From positions 1 through 64,000 of the forward strand of contig JAUQXA010000024.1 of NCBI GenBank assembly GCA_030834895.1: 64,000 nt of DNA, given 5' to 3'. Every line of letters starts with the position of its first letter. The first letter of the stretch is position 1. The translations under genes were made by a program, and so were the position numbers. The notes beneath the pieces were generated by a model, which had not been told where the DNA came from, did not search any database, and worked only from the letters and a program-made list of their open reading frames with translations. Positions 33,410 to 42,349 of this stretch are shown in pieces. This DNA comes from Anaerolineales bacterium (GTDB lineage: Bacteria > Chloroflexota > Anaerolineae > Anaerolineales > Villigracilaceae).

Positions 33410-34222
33410 TTATGTTTTTTGCCAGACAGAATCAGGGCGGGCCATTTCCGCAACGATATCGAAGGTTGAAATTGCGCCGAGGGGAAAGGCGTCCGGGTCA
33501 TCTTTGTCGATTACCACGAGTCTGTGATAATGGTTTTCGATCATCAACTTTGCGGCTTCTTGCAGGCTGGCGTGCATGTCAATGGTCAGGGCCGGGTGCA
33601 TCACATCGCGTACCACAACTTTTTCGTCCAACCCGTTCTTGATGAAAGGTAAAAGGTCGAGCCCGCTGACCACGCCGAGAATCTTGCCTTTTGCATCCAC
33701 CACCAGCACCGAGCGCCACCCGGCGGAGGTCATGGCGCGCGCGGCGGAAGCAATGGGTGTCTTGCCGCGACAGACCAGAATGGCGTCGGACATTACATCG
33801 GCGACGGTGTTGCGGCTGGTTTGGGCCTTTTCCGCCATGCTGGCAATAAAGTCGGAAAGTGAAATGATGCCGACAGGTTTTCCATTGTCGGTAACAAGCA
33901 ATCGACTGACGTGTTTATCGATGAGCAGGTTTACTGCTTCGGTAATCGGGACGTTTGCTCCGACGGTATCAATTGGCTGGGTCATCAGGTCGGAGGCGGT
34001 CAGGCTCCGCATGACTTTCAGGCTTTCTTCGTCCGAGGAGAGCCATTCGCCGGCCATCAAGTCGAGGTCTGAAAGTATGCCATTTGGGCGTCCGTCGCGG
34101 TCAGTGACGATCAGCGCGTGAACCTGGTGTTGATCGAGAAGCACAGCCACTTGTCCAAGGGTTGCGTTCGGTTTGCAAGTGATAATTCCTGTGTGCATTA
34201 AGTCGCGTACGAGTTTTGACAT
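33410..34222 (-). CDS. Protein with four CBS domains
   Basis: This 270-residue protein consists of two CBS pairs: residues about 1-120 (VRDLMHTGIITCKPNATLGQ, VTDRDGRPNGILSDLDLMA, ASDLMTQPIDTVGANVPITE, VTDNGKPVGIISLSDFIAS) and about 140-265 (VADVMSDAILVCRGKTPIAS, VVDAKGKILGVVSGLDLLPF, VRDVMHPALTIDMHASLQEA). CBS pairs bind adenosine nucleotides or SAM and act as energy or SAM sensors. No enzyme domain is attached, so it is a stand-alone sensor or regulator. It lies 9 nt downstream of the nucleotidyltransferase-like gene. A link with the methyl-transfer enzymes around it (SAM or ATP sensing) is speculation. Confidence 0.9.
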   Translation of the reverse strand: MSKLVRDLMHTGIITCKPNATLGQVAVLLDQHQVHALIVTDRDGRPNGILSDLDLMAGEWLSSDEESLKVMRSLTASDLMTQPIDTVGANVPITEAVNLLIDKHVSRLLVTDNGKPVGIISLSDFIASMAEKAQTSRNTVADVMSDAILVCRGKTPIASAARAMTSAGWRSVLVVDAKGKILGVVSGLDLLPFIKNGLDEKVVVRDVMHPALTIDMHASLQEAAKLMIENHYHRLVVIDKDDPDAFPLGAISTFDIVAEMARPDSVWQKT

Positions 34223-34231
34223 GATGTCTCC

Positions 34232-35020
34232 TTATACTTCGTCCACATCCTTGTACCATTTCACACGGTCGCCCACGCGGTCGCGAATACGCCACGCAAG
34301 CGGTTTGGGTTCATCGTTCAGGCGGGCGAGGATCGTATCCACCTGGGAAGTGACATGTGCTTTTTGAGCTTCGTCCAATTGTGAATAATGCTGCGCGAGT
34401 TGTTTTACCTTGTTGAGATTCATGGTGGTGGTCCGCCATAATCCCCATTCCCTGGCGCATAGTTCAGCCACCCATTTGGTGTTGATGGTTTCCTTGTCCA
34501 CATCCCCCAGCGGATGTTCAAGCAATAACATGATGGTATCGATCACATCCTTTTCGTTGATCTGGACAATCTGCATTTTTTCCAGGAGCAGTTCGGCGAG
34601 GGGAATGGTCGGGGCATCAACTTCGAGGCGGTCTTTCCAGAAGATTTCGTGGCAAAAATCCAACTTCTCGAAAAAGACATCCACGTGCAACCCAGCCTCG
34701 GGTTTGTCGAAAATGGCACGGTCCCCTTCGGATGCGATGAAAACTTCGCGGTTGTCCACATACCCCAGCCCTGCCATCAGTGCCTGGATTTGCTTGGTCT
34801 GCTTTTTGTAGGCGCCAAAGTCAATATCGGTGTAGGCGCGTCCCATGGCTTCTTGCAGATATCCATATTTCGGACAATGCATTTGGAAAGCCAGCGAGCC
34901 GATTACCCTTAAGAGAATGCCCGCATTATCGCTGGCTTCAAGGATTCGCTTTAGTTCGTTTTCAAACTTCTCGCGTTCCGAGCGGTCTTGTGCGCCCATG
35001 CCGATTGACTGGTTTGCCAT
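34232..35020 (-). CDS. Nucleotidyltransferase-fold protein
   Basis: This 262-residue protein has RVIGSLAFQMHC followed by RAYTDIDFGAYKKQ and LHVDVFFEKLDFCHE, which match the GS..DxD..D pattern of minimal and AbiEii-like nucleotidyltransferases (GS replaced by GSL, with Asp residues in TDID and HVDV). Such proteins add AMP or another nucleotide to a substrate or are inactive binders. The C-terminal half is helical and ends in basic WRIRDRVGDRVKWYKDVDEV. It is the first gene of a minus-strand pair with the CBS protein and is divergent from the DeoR regulator. The function in this island is unknown. Confidence 0.7.
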   Translation of the reverse strand: MANQSIGMGAQDRSEREKFENELKRILEASDNAGILLRVIGSLAFQMHCPKYGYLQEAMGRAYTDIDFGAYKKQTKQIQALMAGLGYVDNREVFIASEGDRAIFDKPEAGLHVDVFFEKLDFCHEIFWKDRLEVDAPTIPLAELLLEKMQIVQINEKDVIDTIMLLLEHPLGDVDKETINTKWVAELCAREWGLWRTTTMNLNKVKQLAQHYSQLDEAQKAHVTSQVDTILARLNDEPKPLAWRIRDRVGDRVKWYKDVDEV

Positions 35021-35206
35021 GACTTCTCCTGGGTGGTTATTGAGTTTGGGTCTCGAAACTCCGAGGCCTTGAACACTTTTCTTAATTGATAGGAACTGTA
35101 TGTAATTATAATGAAAAAATCAAAAACTTGCAAATTTCTTCATATTCTTATATAATGAAAAATCAAAGCGTTCATTTTCCTTCATGTATAATCTGGGAAC
35201 CTTTTA
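35021..35206. promoter_or_regulatory. Divergent promoter region with repeated operator-like sites
   Basis: This is AT-rich sequence between the nucleotidyltransferase-like gene and the DeoR gene. ATAATGAAAAAATCAAA (35108-35124) recurs as ATAATGAAAAATCAAA (35152-35167), 44 nt apart (about four helical turns), followed by GCGTTCATTTTCCTTCATG. A TATAAT (35187-35192) lies 15 nt before the deoR-type ATG, implying a very short leader. Repeated TGAAAA/TTTTCA elements are usual for DeoR-family autoregulation. Confidence 0.55.
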
Positions 35207-36001
35207 ATGAGCAAACCCCTCATTCCTGCCCAAAGACGTGAACGAATTCAAGAATATCTGGCAATTCATCAAATCGCCCGCTCGGCGGATTTGTGTAAGG
35301 TGCTGGAGATTTCCGAAGCCACAGTCCGCCGTGACCTGGAGTGGCTGGAACAGAGGGGGATTTTGGAGCGCACACACGGGGGGGCGATTTTGAGTCAGCG
35401 CATGGCCTTTGAGCAGGAATATCAACAGCGCGCACAACATCATCCCGAAGAGAAAAAGTCCATAGGTGAATTGGCAGCCTCCCTCATCGAGGCGGGGGAC
35501 ATTGTCTTTGTCAATAGTGGTACGACGGCTACACAGGTTCTTCTGCATATCCGCAAGGACCCAAGCATCACGGTCTTTACGAATAATGTTAATGCCGCTC
35601 TTGAATTGGGAGATGCCGGATACCATTACTGCCTGACCGGTGGCGAGTTTCAATCGCGCTCAAACTCACTGGCTGGGCGGTTTGCCATGGAAAATCTCCG
35701 CCAGATATACGCCAATAAAGCCTTTCTTGGCGTGGATGGAATCAGTGCCAAGCATGGTTGTACCGTGCCTACCGACCCGGAAGCGGAAGTTGTGCGTCAC
35801 ATGATGGAACGTACCAAAGGACAGATAATCGTTGTCGCGGATCACAGTAAGTGGGGTGTTGTTTCCAATTTTCAAGTTGCCTCCATCGACGAAGTGGATA
35901 AACTCATTTCGGATGACGGGCTTGCTTCGTCTGCCATCGAGTCACTTGCGGCTCACGGCGTTTCCTGCCTGCTTGCCAGTACCCCTTCCAATCCAGCCTG
36001 A
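35207..36001 (+). CDS. DeoR/GlpR-family transcriptional regulator
   Basis: This 264-residue protein has an N-terminal winged helix (about 8-60; RRERIQEYLAIHQIARSADL, SEATVRRDLEWLEQRGILER, THGGAIL) and a C-terminal DeoR sensor domain (about 80-240; NSGTTATQVLLHI, VFTNNVNAALEL, LTGGEFQSRSNSLAG, FLGVDGISAKHG). Proteins of this family repress sugar-phosphate and related catabolic operons and sense a phosphorylated metabolite in the ribose-phosphate-isomerase-like domain. It sits at the centre of the island, between minus-strand and plus-strand pathway genes, and probably controls both arms. A phosphorylated effector agrees with the kinase, aldolase and phosphatase genes around it. Confidence 0.92.
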   Translation: MSKPLIPAQRRERIQEYLAIHQIARSADLCKVLEISEATVRRDLEWLEQRGILERTHGGAILSQRMAFEQEYQQRAQHHPEEKKSIGELAASLIEAGDIVFVNSGTTATQVLLHIRKDPSITVFTNNVNAALELGDAGYHYCLTGGEFQSRSNSLAGRFAMENLRQIYANKAFLGVDGISAKHGCTVPTDPEAEVVRHMMERTKGQIIVVADHSKWGVVSNFQVASIDEVDKLISDDGLASSAIESLAAHGVSCLLASTPSNPA

Positions 36002-36003
36002 CG

Positions 36004-36035
36004 AACCCTGTCACCCCCGTCAGGTTTTTTATTTA
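36004..36035 (+). terminator. Weak terminator after the DeoR gene
   Basis: AACC(C)TG at 36005-36011 can pair with CAGGTT (36021-36026) with one bulged base, followed by TTTTATTT. Read-through into the phosphoesterase gene is likely. Confidence 0.4.
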
Positions 36036-36047
36036 TAGGAGTGCCTG

Positions 36048-37046
36048 ATGTCTTTTCTGTTTTCAAAGAAACCCCAAAAAGATCCAATCCGCTTGTTCTT
36101 CGCCACCGATGTGCATGGGTCTGAACGCACGTTTCGTAAATTTATTAATGCCGGGAAGTTTTACAAGGTAAACGTGATTGTGATGGGCGGAGATATTCAG
36201 GGCAAGTTGATGATCCCCATCATCAAGGAGGCAAATGGACATCATCGCGCCACCGTGCAGGGGCGGGTCGAGCATCTCGCCACCGAAGAGGAGTTGAAGT
36301 CGTTGATGGGCAAACTGGACATCCTCGGTTTTTATTACAAGGTGATGGATGAGGATGAGTTCCGCGCACTGCAAGCTGACCAGTCCGCAGTGGATGCTCT
36401 CTTCCACAGACTTGCTCAACAGAGAATGGAAAGTTGGGTCAATCTCGCCGAAGAGAGACTGAGTGGGACAGGCATCCGATGTTTTGTCACCGGCGGTAAT
36501 GACGATGAATGGGATGTATTAAATGTCATGAAGAAGGAAGGTGCGAAATCCTTCATCCCCTGCGAGAATGAAATGGTTTATGTGGACGATGACCACACCA
36601 TGATCTCCGTCGGAATCAGCACACCAACCCCCTGGCACACCCCGCGCGAAGTTTCGGAGGAGGAACTTGGCGCGATGATCGAGAAGATGGCGACGCTCGT
36701 CCCCGATATGAACAAGTCCATTTTCAATTTTCATGACCCGCCAAAAGACTCCACGCTCGATACCTGCCCCATGCTCGATTGGGACAAAGACCCGCCACAG
36801 CAGATCGTCCGGGGTGGTCAGCCGGTGATGTACGGTGCGGGAAGCGCCGCCGTCCGCGCGGCAATCGAGAAATACCAGCCAATGCTTGGGCTGCATGGTC
36901 ACATCCATGAATCCCAATCCGTTGCGAAAATCGGGAGGACAACCTGTGTCAACCCCGGCAGTGAATATGCCGAAGGCGTTTTACGCGGCTGCCTTGTAAC
37001 TTTTGTGGATGGCGAAGTTCAGGGCTATCAGATGACCAGCGGATAA
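36048..37046 (+). CDS. Calcineurin-like metallophosphoesterase
   Basis: This 332-residue protein has the metallophosphoesterase motifs FFATDVHGSE (D-x-H), VMGGDIQGK (GGD), FVTGGNDDEWD (GNxD/E) and GLHGHIHES (GHxH), which bind two metal ions. The long middle part (about 70-200) is an insertion carrying conserved acidic residues. It hydrolyses phosphomonoesters or phosphodiesters in the cytoplasm; there is no signal peptide. It lies 46 nt behind the DeoR gene with GGAG as ribosome site. With the phosphodiesterase at 50932 it adds to the phosphoester theme of the island. The exact substrate is unknown. Confidence 0.88.
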   Translation: MSFLFSKKPQKDPIRLFFATDVHGSERTFRKFINAGKFYKVNVIVMGGDIQGKLMIPIIKEANGHHRATVQGRVEHLATEEELKSLMGKLDILGFYYKVMDEDEFRALQADQSAVDALFHRLAQQRMESWVNLAEERLSGTGIRCFVTGGNDDEWDVLNVMKKEGAKSFIPCENEMVYVDDDHTMISVGISTPTPWHTPREVSEEELGAMIEKMATLVPDMNKSIFNFHDPPKDSTLDTCPMLDWDKDPPQQIVRGGQPVMYGAGSAAVRAAIEKYQPMLGLHGHIHESQSVAKIGRTTCVNPGSEYAEGVLRGCLVTFVDGEVQGYQMTSG

Positions 37047-37170
37047 CGGCAGAAAGCAAGGAGGTAGCTGTTTTATAAATACGTTTACTCGTTGACTATT
37101 CTGGATAGAGGGAGTTGAGGCTCCCGTATTACGTGACCGTTGTTTTGTTTCCAAGACCAAAGGAGAAGAA

Positions 37171-38799
37171 ATGGCTACGGCTACAGCAAAACCAGAAGTC
37201 TTTACCCGCAAAGCCTCAGGGCTTGTGAGGGTCATGTCCCCGTTTTCAGCCTTCGTTTATAACATTTTGACCATGGGCTTGATATTCCCCTGGACCTATC
37301 TTTGGGCGCCGGGCGCGCTTCCCGGCGGTAAACTCGTCTGGGGAATTTTGCTGGCGATGGTTATCGAAATTCCCATTGCGTTGGTGTATGTCTGGTTGTC
37401 CACTGCGTTGCCCCGTTCCGGCGGCGACTACGTGTTCCAGAGCCGTGTTTTCGGCGGCGGCGTCGCGTTCACGGTGGTGATGTCCGGCTATGTGATTTGG
37501 ATTTTGCAATGGGTTGCGCTTTCAGGATGGCTGCTCTCATATCTGGGATTTGCGCCTCTCTTCCTGGGGTTGGGGGCGACGATGGGAAGTGCGGCGCTAT
37601 CCAACCTGGGGATTTGGTTTACAGGTTCCACGGGCATTATCATTACCAGCATCCTGAACGCGTTCGTCGCCATGATGATTCTCGTCAGCGGCTTTAAAAA
37701 TTACGTGCGTTTCCAGGCCGTGATGATCGTCGGCACGCTGCTTGCGTTTGTCACCATGTTGGTTGTGCTTTTCATGGGCAACCCCGACTCATCCGTAACC
37801 AGGCTTGATTCCTTTGCCCTTGCCGTCAGCGGTGTGCAGAACTTTGTGCAGACTGCCAAAGATGCCTCAATTGCGGCTGGCGTGGACTTGAATCCACCCT
37901 TTAGTTTGCTGGCGACGGTCCTTGTTGCGCCGATTGCGTGGACATCCCTGCAATGGGCAACCTATAGTGCCCAGCAAAATGGCGAAATCAAGAATGCGCG
38001 TTCCTTCAACAGTCAGATGTTCATCATTGTTGGCTCATTGATCTTCACGGGCATCCTGCTTGCCCTGCTTGCCGCGGGGTTGGAAAAAGCCGTCGGTACG
38101 GAATTCCTCTATGTGGCTGGGGCAGGTTACTGGGCGGGTGTCGCCGAAGCAAAGGTCGCTGGTTTCTGGCTGTGGCCTAACATCATTGCTGTTGCGCTGA
38201 CCGCCAGTCCGCTGGTGATTATCATCATCGGTGTGGGATACATCCTCAACTCGCATCAGATTGTCCACAACTGCTACATCGGCATGACCCGCGTGATGGT
38301 TGCCATGTCCCTCGACCGCCTGCTCCCCGAGTGGATCAGCAAAGTCGACGAGAAACGGCACACCCCGGTCAACGCGCATCTGGCTTACTTCCTTGCCAGC
38401 ATTCCGGTAATCTTCCTTTACAACCTAAACGGGAATTGGGTCGCGCTGACATTGGGTGTGACCTTTGCTTGTGGCTACGTGTTCGTCATCACCTGTCTTG
38501 CGGGTGCGTTATTGCCTTACCGCGCAAAGGACGTGTACGAGTCATCCCCGGGTGCAGTTTACAAAGTTGGCAACGTCCCGCTTGTGACCATCTTCGGTGT
38601 GATCGGCTTTATTGTCGGTGGTGCCATGCTGTTGATGTTCATGTTCTATGCCCAGCTTGGTTTGACCAGCACACTGGCGTACAGTGTCGTGTTCGGTATT
38701 TTGGCTGTATCGGCGGTTTGGTACTTCATTGCCAAGAGTGCCCAGAAATCCAAAGGCATCAATGTGGATTACGCCTTCAAGGAAATTCCGCCAGAGTAG
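37171..38799 (+). CDS. APC-superfamily amino acid/amine permease
   Basis: This 542-residue protein has about 12-14 membrane helices and the N-terminal pattern of APC permeases (FNYN-type start VYNILTMGLIFPWTYLWAPG, then IALVYVWLSTALPRSGGDYV, whose PRSGGDYVF is the typical helix 2 end). The family imports amino acids, polyamines and related amines with H+ or Na+. Its position between the regulator and the second kinase/FAD-GcvT pair suggests uptake of the amine or N-methylated compound used by the island. AAAGGAG precedes the ATG, and TTGACT near 37093 may be part of a promoter. Confidence 0.88.
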   Translation: MATATAKPEVFTRKASGLVRVMSPFSAFVYNILTMGLIFPWTYLWAPGALPGGKLVWGILLAMVIEIPIALVYVWLSTALPRSGGDYVFQSRVFGGGVAFTVVMSGYVIWILQWVALSGWLLSYLGFAPLFLGLGATMGSAALSNLGIWFTGSTGIIITSILNAFVAMMILVSGFKNYVRFQAVMIVGTLLAFVTMLVVLFMGNPDSSVTRLDSFALAVSGVQNFVQTAKDASIAAGVDLNPPFSLLATVLVAPIAWTSLQWATYSAQQNGEIKNARSFNSQMFIIVGSLIFTGILLALLAAGLEKAVGTEFLYVAGAGYWAGVAEAKVAGFWLWPNIIAVALTASPLVIIIIGVGYILNSHQIVHNCYIGMTRVMVAMSLDRLLPEWISKVDEKRHTPVNAHLAYFLASIPVIFLYNLNGNWVALTLGVTFACGYVFVITCLAGALLPYRAKDVYESSPGAVYKVGNVPLVTIFGVIGFIVGGAMLLMFMFYAQLGLTSTLAYSVVFGILAVSAVWYFIAKSAQKSKGINVDYAFKEIPPE

Positions 38800-38821
38800 A
38801 ATTTTATTGACCACAAAACAT

Positions 38822-38850
38822 TGTAGGTCACGCCTTAAGCGTGACCTACA
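38822..38850. repeat. GTAGGTCACG..CGTGACCTAC palindrome
   Basis: TGTAGGTCACGC (38822-38833) is mirrored by GCGTGACCTACA (38839-38850) with CTTAA in the loop. It belongs with the copies at 9046-9070 and 50874-50916. It fills most of the gap between the permease and kinase copy 2. Confidence 0.8.
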
Positions 38851-38870
38851 GAATTTTTTGGAGAATACAT

Positions 38871-39770
38871 ATGGCTATCATTGACGAAGTGGTCGCGGAA
38901 ATTGGTGATTGGCAGGGGAGGAACGTTTCAATTCATCCGCTTTGGGGCGGGTTGACCAACACCAACTTCAAAGTGGAAGTGGACAGCGTTCCGTATTTTG
39001 TCCGCGTGCCGGGCGAAAATACTGAATTGCTAGCCATTGACCGAAATAATGAATATCACAACACGAAAGCCGCTGCTAAAGCGGGGGTGGCGCCGAAAGT
39101 TTTATATCACCTTCCCGAATATAACGTAATGGTGATCAAGTTCCTGAATGGTAAAACCATGTCGAAGGATTCCCTGAATGAAAAGGGAATGCCGACCCGC
39201 ATGGCGCAGGCAATCAAAAAATTGAACCAGGGTCCGCGCTTTTTGACGGACTTCAACATGTTCCGTCTGACGGAATATTATCTCGACGTTTGCAGGGAGC
39301 GCGACGTCCGCATCCCTGACGGCTATCTCGAAAGGATGCCGACGGTGGCGCAGATAGAAAAGGCGATGAGCGTTAAACCGCTGGCAACTGTCCCGTGCAA
39401 CAACGACCTGCTGGCGGAGAATTACATCGACGACGGCAAACAATTATGGCTGGTTGACTATGAATATAGCGGGAACAACGACCCGACATTTGAACTTGGA
39501 AATACCTGCCAGGAAATGCAGTTCAACGACGAACAGATTAATGAAGTTTGTGCGGCGTATTTTGGTGAAGCGACGCCAAACATGGTTGCCCGCATGAAAT
39601 TGAACATGATCATGTCCGATGTGGGATGGGGACTTTGGGCTGCGATCCAGGCGAAGATATCGACGATTGATTTTGACTTCTGGGGTTGGGCAACCGAACG
39701 TTGGGGCAGGGCAGTCGAGAAGATGGACGCCGCAGCGTTTTCAATGTGGCTGAAAGATGTACAAAACTAA
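38871..39770 (+). CDS. Choline/ethanolamine kinase-like phosphotransferase (copy 2)
   Basis: This 299-residue protein is homologous to the 29791 gene product along its full length (LWGGLTNTNFKVE, YFVRVPGENTELLAID, WLVDYEYSGNND). In the catalytic Brenner motif the usual His is Asn: CNNDLLAEN in place of CHNDLLNLN, while the catalytic Asp is retained; the metal-site DYEYSG is also intact. Such variants occur in kinase-like genes placed next to FAD-GcvT genes and may be slower enzymes or have another substrate. The start at 38871 with GGAG 8-11 nt upstream is preferred to one at 38841. It is followed after 17 nt by FAD-GcvT copy 2. Confidence 0.85.
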   Translation: MAIIDEVVAEIGDWQGRNVSIHPLWGGLTNTNFKVEVDSVPYFVRVPGENTELLAIDRNNEYHNTKAAAKAGVAPKVLYHLPEYNVMVIKFLNGKTMSKDSLNEKGMPTRMAQAIKKLNQGPRFLTDFNMFRLTEYYLDVCRERDVRIPDGYLERMPTVAQIEKAMSVKPLATVPCNNDLLAENYIDDGKQLWLVDYEYSGNNDPTFELGNTCQEMQFNDEQINEVCAAYFGEATPNMVARMKLNMIMSDVGWGLWAAIQAKISTIDFDFWGWATERWGRAVEKMDAAAFSMWLKDVQN

Positions 39771-39787
39771 TTCAAACAGGTGAAACA

Positions 39788-42220
39788 ATGAAATCTCAAG
39801 CTCAAATCGTAATCATCGGCGGCGGGATCGTAGGCGGGCAAATTGCGTATCATCTTGCAAAGATGGGGCGCAAGGATGTAGTGCTGGTTGAAAAAGGCGA
39901 GATCGCCAGCGGAGAGTCGTCCCATGCTGCGGGACTGGTAACCCAGTTTGCCACTTCGCAGGCTCTGTTGAAATTCCGCATGTACAGCATCGAACTCTAC
40001 AGCGAGTTGGGATTGTTCGACCATTGCGGCAGTGTCAGAATCGCGTCGAGCAAGGAGCAACTCAAAGAGTTGGAGCGAAGCGTCAGTCGCGCCAAGGCGT
40101 TGGGACTCGACGTGGATGTCATCTCCCCTGAAGAAGCCGTCAAGAAGATGCCGCAGATTTCCAGCAAAGACCTCTACGGCGGAATCTATCTCCCTCGCGA
40201 TGGACAACTCGACCCGTACACCACCACCACTTCGATGGCGAAATTTGCCCGTGAAATGGGCGTGGAAGTCTACACCCACACGCGGGTGACAGGCATTGAG
40301 CTTTCGCCAAAAGGCGAAGTGCAGGCTGTCGTCACGGACAAGGGCAAGATCAAGTGCGAGATTGTCATCAACGCGGCTGGACTTTGGGCGCCGCGCATCT
40401 GCGCGATGGCTGGGCTGTATGTCCCGACCACGCCCGTTGACCATCAGCATATTGCGCTCAAGGCTGTGCCCGGTCATGAGTTCACGCACGAGACGCCATG
40501 CTTGCGTGATCCCGACAATCTGGTCTACATGCGGCAGGAACAAGGCGGATTGGTCATCGGCGGCTACGAGCCAAACCCGATTGCCCGCTGGATTGACGGT
40601 GTGCCGTGGGAACACGGCGGCACAACCCTGCCCTCCAACTTTGACCAGTTTGAAATGCTGCTCGAAGGCGCCATCCGTCGCCTGCCCTTCCTCGATCAGG
40701 CGGGAATCATCACGCTGGTCAATCACCCTGGCGCGTACACCCCCGATTGCCAACCCATGCTTGGACCAATGGCGGGTGTAAAAGGATTCTGGATGGCGGC
40801 GGGCATGTCGCTCAACGGCTACGGCGGCGCGGGTGGCATCGGCAAACTGATTGCAGAGTGGATTGTCGGCGGTGAAATGCCGATGGATGTGTACGGCTTT
40901 AACCCCAACCGCTTCGGCAACTACTACAATGATCCCGTCTACGCGGCGGAACGCACCCGCGAGTCAGTCAAATATTATTATCGCCTGCGCTTCCCGCACG
41001 ACGAGCATGAGTGGGCGCGTCCACATCGCACCAGTCCAATTCATTATCGCCTGCTCGAACACGGCGCGGTCTTTGGTGAAAAGTTTGGTTGGGAGCGCGT
41101 CAACTACTTCCAGCCTGGCAAGCCATCGCGCCGCATGGCGGAGGATCAGCGCGACTTGTGGGGATGGGGTAAGCCCTCGTTCTTCGATCGTATGGCGGTG
41201 GAACATCAAGCCACCCGTGAGCGGGTTGCCCTCTACGATTTGACCTCCTTCGGCAAGATCGAAGTCAGAGGCGCGGGCGCTTTGAAACTCATGCAGAGGT
41301 TGTGCGACAGTAACGTGGATAAACCCGTCGGCAGCGCGGTCTACACTCAGTTCCTCAACAAGAATGGCGGCATCCAATCTGACCTGACGATCACCCGCAT
41401 GGCAGAGGATTGCTTCTGGGCGGTGACAGGTTCAGGCTTCATCGGCAACGACCTGGCGTGGATTCGGATGCATGTTGACGAAGCTGATGGCGAAGTTTCC
41501 ATCCGCGACATTACGCAGGAATATGCCTGTCTCGCGTTGTGGGGCCCGAAAGCGCGCGGCGTTCTGCAAAAAATTACGAAGAGCGATGTTTCGAATGCGG
41601 CGCACCCGTACCTGACTACCAAGCCAATTGACATCAACGGTGCGAAGGTGTACGCTCAACGTGTGAGTTATGCAGGTGAGTTGGGTTGGGAACTTTATAT
41701 CCCGTACAGCCGCGCTACGATGGTCTTTGACCTGCTGATGGCGGCTGGCAAGGAATTCGGCATCGAACTCGGCGGGTATAAAGTGTTGGACGCGCTGCGT
41801 CTGGAAAAGGGATTCCGCTACTTTACCGCCGACATTACCGTCTCGGAGACTCCTTACGAAGGTGGACTCGGCTTCTGCGTGGATTTGAACAAAGGTGACT
41901 TTATCGGACGCGATGAGCTGGTCAAACGCAAGGAAGCGGGTCTGACCCGAAAGCTCTGCACCCTCGTCCTGCCCAACCGCGACGACTTCACCCAAATCTA
42001 CGGCGGCGAAGCCATCTGCCACGAAGGCAAGGTGCTCAGCCGAGTCCGCAGCGGCGGGTACGGCTTCACGTTGAAGAAGAACATCATGTACGCCTATCTT
42101 CCTATTGAACTGGCGAAGGCAGGCAACCGCTTCACCGTCGAGTTGATCGAAGGACGCCAGGAAGCCGAAGTGACAGCCACCGTGCTCTTCGACCCGAAAG
42201 CTGAACGGGCGCGGGCGTAA
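39788..42220 (+). CDS. FAD-dependent oxidoreductase with GcvT domain, dimethylglycine/sarcosine dehydrogenase-like (copy 2)
   Basis: This 810-residue protein has the same layout as the 30899 gene product: FAD domain (IVIIGGGIVGGQIAYHLAKM), a His at H46 (SSHAAGL) at the covalent-flavin position, a central FAO_M domain and a GcvT domain (GAGALKLMQRLCDSNVDKPV, GELGWELYIPYSRA, LDALRLEKGFRYF). It should oxidise an N-methylamine and hand the methyl carbon to tetrahydrofolate. The two copies are clearly diverged, so they probably work on successive or different N-methyl substrates, for example dimethylglycine and then sarcosine. It is coupled to kinase copy 2 upstream. The ATG at 39788 gives the family N-terminus. 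Confidence 0.9.
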   Translation: MKSQAQIVIIGGGIVGGQIAYHLAKMGRKDVVLVEKGEIASGESSHAAGLVTQFATSQALLKFRMYSIELYSELGLFDHCGSVRIASSKEQLKELERSVSRAKALGLDVDVISPEEAVKKMPQISSKDLYGGIYLPRDGQLDPYTTTTSMAKFAREMGVEVYTHTRVTGIELSPKGEVQAVVTDKGKIKCEIVINAAGLWAPRICAMAGLYVPTTPVDHQHIALKAVPGHEFTHETPCLRDPDNLVYMRQEQGGLVIGGYEPNPIARWIDGVPWEHGGTTLPSNFDQFEMLLEGAIRRLPFLDQAGIITLVNHPGAYTPDCQPMLGPMAGVKGFWMAAGMSLNGYGGAGGIGKLIAEWIVGGEMPMDVYGFNPNRFGNYYNDPVYAAERTRESVKYYYRLRFPHDEHEWARPHRTSPIHYRLLEHGAVFGEKFGWERVNYFQPGKPSRRMAEDQRDLWGWGKPSFFDRMAVEHQATRERVALYDLTSFGKIEVRGAGALKLMQRLCDSNVDKPVGSAVYTQFLNKNGGIQSDLTITRMAEDCFWAVTGSGFIGNDLAWIRMHVDEADGEVSIRDITQEYACLALWGPKARGVLQKITKSDVSNAAHPYLTTKPIDINGAKVYAQRVSYAGELGWELYIPYSRATMVFDLLMAAGKEFGIELGGYKVLDALRLEKGFRYFTADITVSETPYEGGLGFCVDLNKGDFIGRDELVKRKEAGLTRKLCTLVLPNRDDFTQIYGGEAICHEGKVLSRVRSGGYGFTLKKNIMYAYLPIELAKAGNRFTVELIEGRQEAEVTATVLFDPKAERARA

Positions 42221-42226
42221 TTTTAT

Positions 42227-42327
42227 AGACCTGACAGGTTTCATCGTGTAGTAAGTCGACTCGTGTTTCGTGAATTAAATTCGAGCAGGTCGATTAAGGT
42301 TCTGCGGAAACCTGTCAGGTCTTTTTC
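42227..42327. repeat. Long inverted repeat between FAD-GcvT copy 2 and pfkB-like gene
   Basis: AGACCTGACAGGTTT (42227-42241) is mirrored exactly by AAACCTGTCAGGTCT (42308-42322) and followed by TTTTT. The 66-nt interior contains smaller hairpins. It could be a terminator with a very long stem-loop or a MITE-like insertion; a related half-site is at 5717-5727. Confidence 0.7.
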
Positions 42328-42349
42328 ATCTTTTGTGGTAAACAGGAAA

